Source: Streptomyces marincola (lineage in GTDB: Bacteria > Actinomycetota > Actinomycetes > Streptomycetales > Streptomycetaceae). From it: a DNA stretch of 64,000 nucleotides. Positions 33,435-42,100 of this stretch are shown piece by piece. A model generated the notes under the pieces. The model was not told the origin of the DNA. It searched no databases and saw nothing but the letters and a program-made list of their open reading frames with translations. How positions within the stretch are numbered: position 1 is the stretch's first letter; every line of letters starts with the position of its first letter. The stretch spans positions 2,289,001 through 2,353,000 of the forward strand of contig NZ_CP084541.1 of NCBI RefSeq assembly GCF_020410765.1. Reading direction: 5' to 3'. The translations under genes and the position numbers were made by a program.

Positions 33435-33577
33435 CGGCGCGGAGACGTTCGGGCAAGGAAACGTGCGCGTACGGCAGGCGTGCGGGCACGGAGGCGTTCA
33501 GAAGCGGAAGCGTTCAGGCGCGAGAACGTTCGGGCGCGGAAGCGTTCGAAAGCGTCCCGGCGCGGAAGCGTCGCGGC
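33435..33577. repeat. Imperfect tandem repeats, about nine copies of a 16-17-nt unit
   Basis: The approximate unit GCGCGGAAGCGTTCGG recurs: GCGCGGAGACGTTCGG, GCGGAAGCGTTCAG, GCGCGAGAACGTTCGG, GCGCGGAAGCGTTCG and GCGCGGAAGCGTCGCG are the clearest, with more diverged copies between. It is intergenic and directly follows the TetR 2 stop. Confidence 0.65.
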
Positions 33578-33596
33578 GCGCAGCCGGGCGGCCGGG

Positions 33597-34313
33597 TCAC
33601 TCGGCGGCCGTGCGCACCCGCGGCCCCGGGCCGCCGGGCCCGTCCGCCGGTCCCGGCACCCGCGGCGGGTCCGGGTCGGCGTTCAGGGGCTGGCAGCCGG
33701 CCGACGGGACCCGGTAGGCGCCGGGACGCGCGTCGGCCGCGAGCGAGGGCAGCAGGATCAGCCAGATCGAGGCGAGCCGCTGTTCGAGACCGGGCCCGCC
33801 GGCGATGCGTTCGGCCAGCAGCTCGGCCCCGAGCACCGCGGCCACGACGGCGTCCGCGGCGGCGTCGCCGTCCACACCGGGCCGCAGCTCGCCGTCCGCG
33901 CGCGCCTGGCGGAGCAGGGCGCGCACGACATCGCCGCAGGCCCGCTCCGGCGCGCCCCAGGGGCCGTCGAACGTGCCGACCTCCCGGCGCAGCCTGACCC
34001 CCGCGTGGGCGGTGGGACTGGTGTGCAGCAGACGCGCCACCGCGAACGAGAAATCGATCAGGCCCTGGAGCCCGGCGGCGTCGCTCTCCCCCGCCGTCGC
34101 GGCCAGCCGCGCCCACTGGGCGGCCTCCTCTTCGAGCAGCACCTCGGCGACCTGCTGCTTGGAGGTGAAGTGGAAGTACAGGGCGCCCTTGGTGACGCCC
34201 GCGGCTTCCAGGATGTCCGAGAGGGCCGTTCCGTCGTACCCCTGCCTGCCGAAGATCTCGGCCGCCGCGTCCAGAATCGCCCGGCGCGTCCTGCGGGCCC
34301 TCGTCTGCTGCAA
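33597..34313 (-). CDS. Gamma-butyrolactone-receptor-like TetR regulator 2
   Basis: 238 residues from TTG at 34313 preceded by GGAGGGGAGCGGAG; an in-frame ATG at 34362 would add 16 residues but lacks a site as good. The helix-turn-helix RAILDAAAEIFGRQGYDGTALSD and AAGVTKGALYFHFTSKQQ marks it as ArpA/ScbR-like. The tail after residue 205 is Pro/Gly-rich and probably disordered. Adjacent pairs of receptor-like TetRs are common in Streptomyces regulatory islands, one a true receptor and one a pseudo-receptor. Both use TTG starts, suggesting low expression. Likely targets are the exporter and the tryptophan-derived cluster downstream. Confidence 0.85.
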   Translation of the reverse strand: MQQTRARRTRRAILDAAAEIFGRQGYDGTALSDILEAAGVTKGALYFHFTSKQQVAEVLLEEEAAQWARLAATAGESDAAGLQGLIDFSFAVARLLHTSPTAHAGVRLRREVGTFDGPWGAPERACGDVVRALLRQARADGELRPGVDGDAAADAVVAAVLGAELLAERIAGGPGLEQRLASIWLILLPSLAADARPGAYRVPSAGCQPLNADPDPPRVPGPADGPGGPGPRVRTAAE

Positions 34314-34919
34314 CTCCGCTCCCCTCCAGGGAAAGAAACCGCCGTTGCTGTTTGCTTCTTGCATATCACGAAGCGGAGCGATGCGATCCGTCCCGTCCAC
34401 GAGTAGGGCCGCCCCACTCCGTGGCACTTCGCGTCTGTGCACGTGCAGAACGTGAGCGCACCCGCCCCCGCCGCGCGCCGCCCGCACCCACCGCCCGAAG
34501 GGCTCCGCGCCCCGGCTCCCCGCCTTTCCGGGCGCCGCGGCAAAGACGGAAGTGGCCCTCGTCACAGCGAAAGGGAAGCCTCCTGGGCCCGATAGTAGGA
34601 GCGCCATGACAAACGTCCCGGGACTTTCGTCCCGAGCGCCCGGGAAGAAAGGCTCCCGCCACCATGGCGGACGGCGGAGCCATGTCCATGCACTCCACGT
34701 TCGCGCAGGTCGCCACGGGAAGACGGCGGGACCTGCGACCCCGCTGAATATCCCGCACCCCGGCCGCGGAAAAGGGCTTCTATTCCCCTTCCACCGACCT
34801 TTCCCTTTCTCCTACCCGGGGCCGTAACAAGCTCTCTTGAATCCCCTCGCGCCGCCGCTTATCAATGAACGTGTCAGGCCGTTCCAGCGGATATCCCGAC
34901 TTCGCGAGGGAGTCTCCCC
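34314..34919. other. 606-nt gene-free region between TetR 2 and the M23 peptidase gene
   Basis: Divergent intergenic region with lower GC near 34320-34400 and 34740-34870. It contains the GGGAC-N4-GTCCC dyad at 34620-34633. I looked for an ydaO/c-di-AMP riboswitch, sometimes found before Streptomyces cell-wall hydrolases, and could not recognise its conserved parts. Open frames here have no believable starts and I treat them as noncoding. Confidence 0.5.
34620..34633. promoter_or_regulatory. DosR/OsdR-box-like dyad GGGACTTTCGTCCC
   Basis: A perfect 5+5 dyad with 4-nt spacer. It matches the GGGAC-TWWA-GTCCC core of the mycobacterial DosR dormancy box except at one spacer base; Streptomyces has the related OsdR system. 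It lies 287 nt upstream of the M23 gene and 307 nt upstream of TetR 2. Confidence 0.4.
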
Positions 34920-35585
34920 ATGCCGAACACCACCACGCTCCGCGCCGTGCAGAACCTGCGTCCCCGCTCCCGCGCCGGTGCCGCCATAGCAGCCGGTCTG
35001 TGCGCCTCGGTGGCCGTGACCGGCGCCTCCCTGGCGGCGGGCGACGGCGGCGGCGAGTCCCCCGAGGTCTTCGCGCCCACGGCCGCCACGCAGCTGGCCG
35101 ATGCCGCCGGCGCGCAGGCGGACGCCCAGCGTGCCGCGGGCGAGAAGGCCGCGGCCCTGGAGAAGTCCTGGGTCGCGCCGATCGAGGAGGACTACGCGCT
35201 GACCGCCACCTACGGCAACAGCGGTGACCGCTGGGCCAGCAGCCACAGCGGCCAGGACTTCGCCGTCGACGTCGGCACCCCGGTGAACGCCGCCCACAGC
35301 GGCACCGTCGTCAAGGCCGGCGGCAACGGCGCCGGCGACGGCCCCGCCTACGGCAACGCCATCGTGATCAAGCACGACGACGACACCTACACGCAGTACG
35401 CGCACCTCTCCGAGGTGGACGTGGAGGTGGGCGAGGAGGTCTCGACCAACGACGAGATCGGCCTCTCCGGCAACAGCGGTAACAGCAGTGGCCCCCACCT
35501 GCACTTCGAGATCCGCACCAGCGCGGACTTCGGCTCCGCCATCGACCCCGTGCAGTTCCTGGACAAGCAGAACGTGCAGCTCTGA
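34920..35585 (+). CDS. Secreted M23 (LytM) peptidase
   Basis: 221 residues after GAGGGAGTCTCCCC. An N-terminal signal (about 1-40: basic start, hydrophobic AAIAAGLCASVAVTGASLA) is followed by a short Ala-rich helix, probably coiled (AGAQADAQRAAGEKAAALEKS), and a LytM domain with Zn ligands in HSGQDFAVD (HxxxxxD) and HLHFE (HxH). It should cleave peptide cross-links in peptidoglycan or act as an amidase activator. It ends at a strong bidirectional terminator. The long upstream region suggests complex regulation. Confidence 0.92.
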   Translation: MPNTTTLRAVQNLRPRSRAGAAIAAGLCASVAVTGASLAAGDGGGESPEVFAPTAATQLADAAGAQADAQRAAGEKAAALEKSWVAPIEEDYALTATYGNSGDRWASSHSGQDFAVDVGTPVNAAHSGTVVKAGGNGAGDGPAYGNAIVIKHDDDTYTQYAHLSEVDVEVGEEVSTNDEIGLSGNSGNSSGPHLHFEIRTSADFGSAIDPVQFLDKQNVQL

Positions 35586-35608
35586 CCGGCCCCCGAGGCA
35601 CGGTTCCC

Positions 35609-35646
35609 CGCCCGCCCCCGCACCGAGCCCGGTGCGGGGGCGGGCG
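35609..35646. terminator. Strong bidirectional terminator (16-bp perfect stem)
   Basis: Arms 35609-35624 and 35631-35646 are perfect reverse complements around the loop GAGCCC. It lies 24 nt after the M23 stop and just outside the end of the 15-kb PKS operon, so it can end both. Confidence 0.85.
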
Positions 35647-35649
35647 CGT

Positions 35650-36717
35650 TCAGTCCTCGCGCCGCGCGATCACGCGGTAGGCGTTCGCCCACGCCGTGCG
35701 CCGCGCGAGCGGCGCGAACAACCGGTCCATGCCGTAGGCCGCGACCAGCGCGGGCACCGCGGCCAGCACCCCGCCCCCGCGCACCAGGCGCGCCACCCGC
35801 CCCGGCGGGCGCTCGTCCCAGGGCATGTCCTCGCGCGGCAGCACGCGGGTCAGCAGGAACCAGCAGGCCGCGACCAGGTCGGCGGGCACGTGCGCGTGCC
35901 CGCGCCGCACGTCCAGCACCGTGAACCCGGTGCGGGACAGCTCCGCCCGCATGTTCGACCACGGAACGAAGTGGAGGTGCTGCGGCTGGAACCACGGCAG
36001 CCAGTACCGGCCGAGCAGGCGCCCGAACAGCGACTCGGGGTCGGGCACCTCGATCAGCAGGTGCCCGCCGGGGCGCAGCGCCGTGCGCGCCGCGGCCAGC
36101 TCGCGCCGCGGGTCCCGCGTGTGCTCCAGGTAGTGGAACATGCTCACCACGTCATAGCGCCCGGCCAGTTCGGTCGGGGCCAGCTCCGCCAGGAAGCCGC
36201 GGAACGCGTGCGCCACGCGCCCGGCCCGCTCCGCGTCCAGCACGGCCTCGCCCATGTCGAGGCCGTCGAACTCCGTCTCCGGCAGCAGCCCCCGCGCCGC
36301 AGCGGGGAAGTGCCCGTACGCCGTTCCCACGTCCAGCCACGTGAGCGGTACCGCGTGCGCGGTCAGGGCCGCCACGCTGGACCGGAAGCGCCGCACGCTG
36401 CCCCCGCCCTGGAACATGCGGCCGGTCGTCTCCGCGCCCAGGCCGTCGTAGAAGTCGCGGTAGTAGAACGCGAGCCCGGCCTCGTTCAGCCGCGGGTTCT
36501 GGAACACGTGCCCGCAGGCCCCGCACCGGTCAAGCGTGAATTCGCCCGGCTTCCCCTGGGCCCAGTCCCTGGTCCTGACGCGGCACTCCAGCCGCTGCGA
36601 GCCGCACCACGGGCAGTCGGGACTGCGGGGCATCAGGAACCGGCCGGGCCCGGCCGCCAGGTCGGCCAGGTACCGGCCGCGGGCCGCGGCGGCCCGCGTC
36701 GCGCTCGGCGTCGACAT
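35650..36717 (-). CDS. Zinc-ribbon class I methyltransferase, last gene of the PKS operon
   Basis: 355 residues from ATG at 36717 (TTG at 36720 adjoining), GAGGAG upstream. Residues 34-73 form a zinc ribbon (CPWCG ... CGACGH) of the kind seen in N-terminal parts of Methyltransf_13/23 sugar and natural-product methyltransferases. A Rossmann domain follows (LTWLDVGTAYGHFP, FDGLDMGEAV, YDVVSMFHYLEHTRDPRREL). A hydrophobic stretch near the C-terminus (GGGVLAAVPALVAAYG) may contact lipid. It probably methylates the glycosylated or carboxylated PKS product. It follows the glycosyltransferase after 39 nt. Confidence 0.8.
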   Translation of the reverse strand: MSTPSATRAAAARGRYLADLAAGPGRFLMPRSPDCPWCGSQRLECRVRTRDWAQGKPGEFTLDRCGACGHVFQNPRLNEAGLAFYYRDFYDGLGAETTGRMFQGGGSVRRFRSSVAALTAHAVPLTWLDVGTAYGHFPAAARGLLPETEFDGLDMGEAVLDAERAGRVAHAFRGFLAELAPTELAGRYDVVSMFHYLEHTRDPRRELAAARTALRPGGHLLIEVPDPESLFGRLLGRYWLPWFQPQHLHFVPWSNMRAELSRTGFTVLDVRRGHAHVPADLVAACWFLLTRVLPREDMPWDERPPGRVARLVRGGGVLAAVPALVAAYGMDRLFAPLARRTAWANAYRVIARRED

Positions 36718-36756
36718 CAATCCGTGCTCCTCACTTCCGTCCCGACACGGCGCGGC

Positions 36757-37974
36757 TCATCCGCCGGCCGCGAGCTTCTCCAGCCGGTCCGCCGCCGCGC
36801 GCGCGCCGCCCGCGGCCCTGAACGCGGCCCCCACCCCGCGGGCCGCCGCCGCGTACCCCGGCTCGGTGAGCACCGCGTCGAGCGCGCCGCCGATCGCCTC
36901 CCGGCCACCGCGCCCGAACCTCACCCGCACCCCGGCCCCCGCGTCCGTCACCTGCCCGGCGATCACCGGCTGGTCGTCCCTGATCGGTGCCACCACCAGC
37001 GGCACCCCGTGCCACAGCGCCTCGGCCACCGTGTTGTGCCCGGCGTGGCAGACCACAGCCGCCGCCTCGGCGAGCAGCGCGAGCTGCGGCACGACCGGCC
37101 GCACCAGCACGTCCCCCGCCGCCTCCCCCGCCGCACCGCCGGCACCTTCCGGCAGGCCGCCGGGGCCGGCGCCCTCCAGCACGCCGCCCGGGTCCGCGAC
37201 GACGGCCCGCACCCGGCCCGCCCGTTCCCGCACCGCCGCCACGCACTCGTGCAGGAACCGGGCGCCGGCCGAGGTGTTCGCCGTGCCGAGGGTCACCAGC
37301 ACCAGGGGGCGCTCCCGGTGGCGCGCGACCCACTCCCACGGGAAGCCGGGATCGGCGGGGCGCGCCCCGAGCGCCGGTCCGACGAACGCCAGCGGCCCCT
37401 TGCCGTCCGGCACGGGACCGGCCAGTTCCGGCGTCGAGAACACCACCGTGAGCAGCGGCGAGAACCGCGGGTCGCCACCGGTCCCCGGGGCACCGAGGCG
37501 GCGGCGCAGCCCGGCCAGGAGCTCCCCGACCCACGCGTCGACCTTCGGCAGCCCCACCGCGCCCGTCAGCTCCGCCGACGTGCTCGCAAGCGTCACGAAC
37601 GGCAGGCCCGCCCGCTCCGCGACCAGCGGGCCCGCGACCGTCTGCTGGTCGGCCACCAGAACGTCGGGCCGGAAGCGTTCCGCCGCTGACGCGACCCCGG
37701 GGGCCATCGCCTCGGCCAGCGGCCCGAACCACCGTTCCCACAGGAACTTCAGCGCCGCGACCCCGCGCAGCCCCTCGGGCCGCGCCTCCCACGAGGTCGG
37801 CAGCGCGCAGCCGAACACCCGCGCCAGGGCCGCGTCCGGCAGGAGCCGCGCCAGCAGGCCAGGGTCCCCCGCCCAGGCGATCGAGTGCCCCCTGGCCGCC
37901 AGCTCGGCCGCGACCGCGGCGGCCGGGTTCACGTGCCCGACCAGGGGCGGCACGACGAACAGGAACCGGCTCAC
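36757..37974 (-). CDS. GT1-family glycosyltransferase of the PKS operon
   Basis: 405 residues from GTG at 37974, GTGA-overlapping the hydrolase stop. A GT-B fold is clear: N-terminal RFLFVVPPLVGHVNPAAAVAAELAARGH, linker VLVTLGTANTSAG, and the nucleotide-sugar motif HAGHNTVAEALWHGVPLVVAPIRDDQP. Such enzymes transfer sugar from an NDP or UDP donor to a hydroxyl or carboxyl of a lipid-like or polyketide acceptor. Position inside the operon implies that the PKS chain is glycosylated. A Gly/Glu-rich insert (GAGPGGLPEGAGGAAGEAAG) sits between the linker and donor domain. Confidence 0.88.
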   Translation of the reverse strand: MSRFLFVVPPLVGHVNPAAAVAAELAARGHSIAWAGDPGLLARLLPDAALARVFGCALPTSWEARPEGLRGVAALKFLWERWFGPLAEAMAPGVASAAERFRPDVLVADQQTVAGPLVAERAGLPFVTLASTSAELTGAVGLPKVDAWVGELLAGLRRRLGAPGTGGDPRFSPLLTVVFSTPELAGPVPDGKGPLAFVGPALGARPADPGFPWEWVARHRERPLVLVTLGTANTSAGARFLHECVAAVRERAGRVRAVVADPGGVLEGAGPGGLPEGAGGAAGEAAGDVLVRPVVPQLALLAEAAAVVCHAGHNTVAEALWHGVPLVVAPIRDDQPVIAGQVTDAGAGVRVRFGRGGREAIGGALDAVLTEPGYAAAARGVGAAFRAAGGARAAADRLEKLAAGG

Positions 37975-38801
37975 GCGTGCTCCTTGACCCAGTCGAGCGC
38001 GAGCCGCCCCACCGCGTCGGGCGCCTCGACGAGCACGGAGTGCTTCATGCCCTCGACCTCGGCGATCCGCGCCCGCGGCAGCACCGAGGCCAGCCAGCGC
38101 GACTGCCTGCCGACCAGCCCGTGGCTGCCGTTGACCAGCAGCACCGGGCAGTCGACGGAACGGATCTCCTCCTCCGTCACCGGCCGGCCCGCCGTGATGT
38201 CCTCGCGGATCGTGGTGGCGCCGATCAGGCGGCCCGCCGACCGCCCGAGGCGTTCGATGCGCGCCTCGTGCCGCGCCCCGCTCAGCGTCGATGAGACCGT
38301 GCCGTACATCCGCACGAACCGCGAGAGCGAGCCCGCGTCGAGCTGGTCGCCCGCCGTGGCGCGCAGCGCCTCGCGCATCGTCGACGCCCACTGCTCGGTC
38401 GCCGGCCCCGACTCGATGACCAGCACGGACGCCGTGCGGCCCGGCCACCGCAGCGCGTAGTCGAGCGCGACGGTCCCGCCGAACGAGTTCCCCACGAGGT
38501 GGACGGGCCGGGTCACGCCGAGCCGGTTCAGCAGGGCCCGCAGGTCCTCGCCGAAGTCCTGCACCGTGTAGCCGGACGGGGGCCGCTCGCTGCGGCCGTG
38601 CCCCCGCAGGTCGTACATGACGACCTCGCAGCCCTGGGCGGCGAACGCGGGCCCGAGCGTGAAGTAGAAGCTGGCCAGGCTGTCGATGAACGCGCCGTGC
38701 AGGAACACGACCACCGGGGCCGGGCCCTCGCCGGTCCGTGCCTGCCGGGGCGGGAGCCTGACGACGTTCAGGGTCACGCCGTTGGCCTCGACCATCGCCA
38801 C
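37971..38801 (-). CDS. Alpha/beta hydrolase, possible chain-release enzyme of the PKS
   Basis: 276 residues; GTG at 38801, 3 nt after the ACP stop, or ATG at 38795. Fold motifs are VVVFLHGAFIDS, YDLRGHGRSERP, the nucleophile elbow GNSFGG and a late MKHSVLVEAP His. The acid position reads NGSHGLVGR, where most family members have Asp, so the acid may be supplied elsewhere. Neither PKS has a thioesterase domain, so this protein is the best candidate to hydrolyse or transfer the finished acyl chain from the ACP. It could also be an unrelated esterase. Confidence 0.75.
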   Translation of the reverse strand: MAMVEANGVTLNVVRLPPRQARTGEGPAPVVVFLHGAFIDSLASFYFTLGPAFAAQGCEVVMYDLRGHGRSERPPSGYTVQDFGEDLRALLNRLGVTRPVHLVGNSFGGTVALDYALRWPGRTASVLVIESGPATEQWASTMREALRATAGDQLDAGSLSRFVRMYGTVSSTLSGARHEARIERLGRSAGRLIGATTIREDITAGRPVTEEEIRSVDCPVLLVNGSHGLVGRQSRWLASVLPRARIAEVEGMKHSVLVEAPDAVGRLALDWVKEHA

Positions 38802-38804
38802 CGG

Positions 38805-39149
38805 TCAGCGCTCCGCTGCCGGGGCGAGGCTGAGCACGACGTGGTCCACGAGGCGGCCCACGGTCAGCTCGATCAGCTCGTCGAGCTCCATGCCCGCGAT
38901 CATCTCCGCGAAGTTGACCCGCTCGCCGTACCGCTCCTCAAGGCGCTCGGAGAGCGCCACCATGTCGATGCTCTCCAGCATCAGGTCGTCGCCCAGGCTG
39001 GTGTCCATCCCGATGTCGAGGCCAGGTCCCCCGCCCTCCCCGCCCTCCCCGGTCCCGCCGGTCTCCTCGTCGCCGAGAATCGACGCGATCATCCCGGCGA
39101 CCGTTGCCAGCACCGCCTCCCGGGTCACGGCCGGCTGTACGACGCTCAC
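38805..39149 (-). CDS. Free-standing acyl carrier protein
   Basis: 114 residues from GTG at 39149 (GTGA overlap with PKS B). The phosphopantetheine site is LESIDMVALSERLEERYG with Ser in L-E-S-I-D; the region before it is acidic and Gly-rich (DEETGGTGEGGEGGGPG). It should be converted to holo form by the PPTase domain at the end of PKS B. PUFA synthases normally have tandem ACPs inside the large subunit; here there is one internal ACP and this separate one, which may serve loading, dehydration or transfer to release and tailoring. Confidence 0.88.
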   Translation of the reverse strand: MSVVQPAVTREAVLATVAGMIASILGDEETGGTGEGGEGGGPGLDIGMDTSLGDDLMLESIDMVALSERLEERYGERVNFAEMIAGMELDELIELTVGRLVDHVVLSLAPAAER

Positions 39150-42100
39150 TCGCTGCTCTCCTCGTGCTCGTTGGGTGCGGTCCAGGCGACGACGTACGCC
39201 CGTGCCGCGTGCGTGATGCGGGTGCAGCGCACCCGGTGGGTGCGGTCGCCGGTCCGCACGGCGAGTTCGCCGGGCGCGGCCCCGACGACCGCGAAGTCGC
39301 GCGGCCGGCCGCGGAGGCCGGTGCCCTCGGCCTTGGCCGCCGCCTCCTTGGCCGCCCAGAAGCGCGCGAACCACTCCGCTTCCGCCCCGCGCCCGTCCGC
39401 GCCGCTCCCGTCGGCGGCGCGGGCGTCGAGCAGTGCGCGTTCCTCGGGGCCGAGCGCGACGGCGGCGGCCCGCAGCGTGTCGTCCGAGACCACCTCGACG
39501 TCGATGCCGGGCCACGGCCCGCCGGCCCCGCCGCCGGGCCTGACGAGCGCGACGGCCACGTCCTTGCGGTGCGCGAGCGACAGGCCGAGCGGCGGCAGCG
39601 CGCGGCCGTGCCTGCCGACGGCGAACGGCCGCCCCGACGCGTCGTTGCGGATGCCGATCTCGGCGGGGAACACATCGCCCTCGCCGTGCTCCCACAGCCA
39701 TCCGCGCACCGCGTCCTTGGCCGCGAGCCTGCCGAGCAGCCACGCCCGCCGCCCCCGCGCCGGCCGCGCCGCGTAGGCGGCCCGCTCCTCGCCGGCCAGC
39801 TGGGTGCCCATCACCAGCTCGCGCGACGCCAGGTCGGCCCACTGGTCCGTCATCAGCCACCAGCCGCCCGGCCGCGGGCGGGACAGCGGCCGGCGTTCCG
39901 GGTAGCCGCCGGAACGCAGCGACAGCGGGCCGTCGAACCTGCGGTCGCGCCAGCCCGCGATCTCGGCCCACACCCGGCCGCCCACAGTCAGCTGAACGTC
40001 GGCCGTGACGTCCGTGTCGCTCAGCCCGGTGACGCGCACCGCGCACTCCACGCGCGTGCCGGCCGCCGGCGGCGGGCCGTGGAAGCGGATGCCGTCCATC
40101 GCCACCGGGAACACGATCGCCCGGCCCGGCCTGGTCGCCATCAGCCAGTAGCCGAGGAGCTGCCCGACGTTGTCGAGCAACGCGCCCGGTGCGGCGGGCG
40201 CGGTGATCGTGCCGCGGATGTGCCGCTCCCCAAGACCGGTCATGCCGGTCACGCCCTGGAACGCCGGGCCGTGGAACATCCACCGGTCCGCGTACAGGTC
40301 GGCCGGGCCGTGCGCGCAGGGCCGTTCCGTGCCGGGTTCCGGCGGCGGCCAGGCGGCGGGCGGCGCGGGATGGCCGGGCGCCACGGTCACGCGGGCGCGC
40401 GCGTAGGGGCCGAACGCGACGGCGTACGCGCCGTCCGCGCCGGGGGTGACGGTGATCTCGGCGGTGGTCTCGGGCAGCGCGTCCGCCCACTGCTCGAACC
40501 GCACTCCGTGCAGCGCCGTGGCGCGCAGGCCGGGCGCCGCGCGCTCCACCGCGTCCACCATGTGCTGGACGATGGTGGTCGCCGGTACCACGGGCCGCCG
40601 GTCCGCGAGGTCGGGCCAGCCGGGCGGCTGCGCGTAGAAGCAGTGGTCGAGCAGGTAGGGCATGGCGCGGGTGGAGATGCGCAGCGTGCTGCGGACCGGC
40701 TCCGGCGGCCTCGGCGGCGCGGCGGCGGTCAGGACGCCAGCGGCGGCGTCCGCCGTCTCTGCGAGCAGCGCGGCGAGCCCGGCCGCGGCCGGCACCCGGC
40801 GCGCGAGCCCGCGCAGCCCGGCCAGCGGGTCGCTCGCGGCGGAGTGCGCGCCGGAGGCGTGCGGACCCGAGGCGTGCGCGCCGGCGGGCACGGGCACGGG
40901 CGCCGGTGCGCTCCCGGGGCCTGGCGCGGCCCGCAGCAGGGCGCCGAGCGCGGCCCGTTCCGCCGCGGGCAGCGACACCAGCGGCTCGCCGAGCGACAGC
41001 CGCACGGGCCCGCCGCCCGGCGGGCGCGCGGCGGCCCCGCCGGGGGCCCGCGCGGGCGCGGCGGCGGCACGCGGCGCGGCCGTCCCGGCCGCCGGGTCCT
41101 CGACCCGGGCGCCCTCCGTCCACAGGGCGAGCGCGACCCGCCGCAGCTGGTCGAGGCCGCCGCGGTGCGGAGTGTTGGCGGCCACGGCCAGGTGCTCGCG
41201 CTCCGCGAGCGTGTCGTCGATCAACGAGGTCAGCTGGCCCGTGCCCGGCTGGACGAACACCCGGTACCCCGCGTCGTGCATCGCCTCGATCATCGGCCGG
41301 AACCGCACCGGTTCGAGCAGGTGCCGCAGGAACAGCCGCCGCACCCCCGCCGGGTCGTCGGGGAACGGCGCGGCCGTGGTCGCCGACCAGACCGGCAGCG
41401 TCGCGGGCAGCACCTCAAGGCGGTCCGCGTTCTCCGCGAGCGGCGCGAGGTGCGGCGCGAGCATGGGGGTGTGGAACGCCGACGTGAACGGCAGCACCCG
41501 CCCCAGCACCCGGCGCGCGCGGAACCACCGCACCAGCTCCTCCACGGCCGGCTCCGGGCCGCAGACCATCGTCTGCCGGGGCGAGTTGTCGTGGCTGAGC
41601 ACGATGTCGGCGCGCCCGCAGAGCGCCTCGGCCACCCGGTCGGCCGAGGTGCCGAGCGCCGCGAACACCAGCCCCGGCACGGTCAGCGAGTCGGGGTCGA
41701 ACGTCGCGAGCATCCGGTCGGAGCGTTCCCGCGAGTACAGCCCGCCCGCGACCATCGCGGACCACTCGCCCACGCTGTGCCCTGCCACGCCGTCCGGCGC
41801 CACGCCCATCCGGCGCAGCGCCCCTTCGAGCACGCCCGCGACCGACAGCACGCCGAGCCCCCGCCGCACCGTGTCGCCCGCGTCCGCGGTGGCCCACTCG
41901 GGCAGCGGGAGCCCGAACGCCCCGGCCACCTCGTCGAGCCCGCGCGGCTCGAACTCGGCCTCAAGGCCGGGGAAGACGAACGCCAGCAGTCCGGGCCGCG
42001 GCCCGGCGAGCAGCGGCCGAGGACTGAACCACACATCGTCCCGGCCGCGCCAGGCCCGGCCGCGCGCGACCGCGCGGCGGGCCAGCGCGAGGCGCTTCGC

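Larger units (their letters stand above)
33289..33596. other. 308-nt gap between the two receptor genes: ARE-like dyad plus imperfect tandem repeats
   Basis: No gene. The left half has a promoter-like region with the dyad at 33384-33394; the right half is filled by roughly 16-nt imperfect repeats (33435-33577) leading up to the stop of the second TetR gene. Confidence 0.5.

Noticed and set aside
34700..34919. Possible c-di-AMP (ydaO-type) riboswitch before the M23 gene
   Set aside because: Such switches precede some Streptomyces cell-wall hydrolases, but I could not identify the conserved core or paired regions in this leader.
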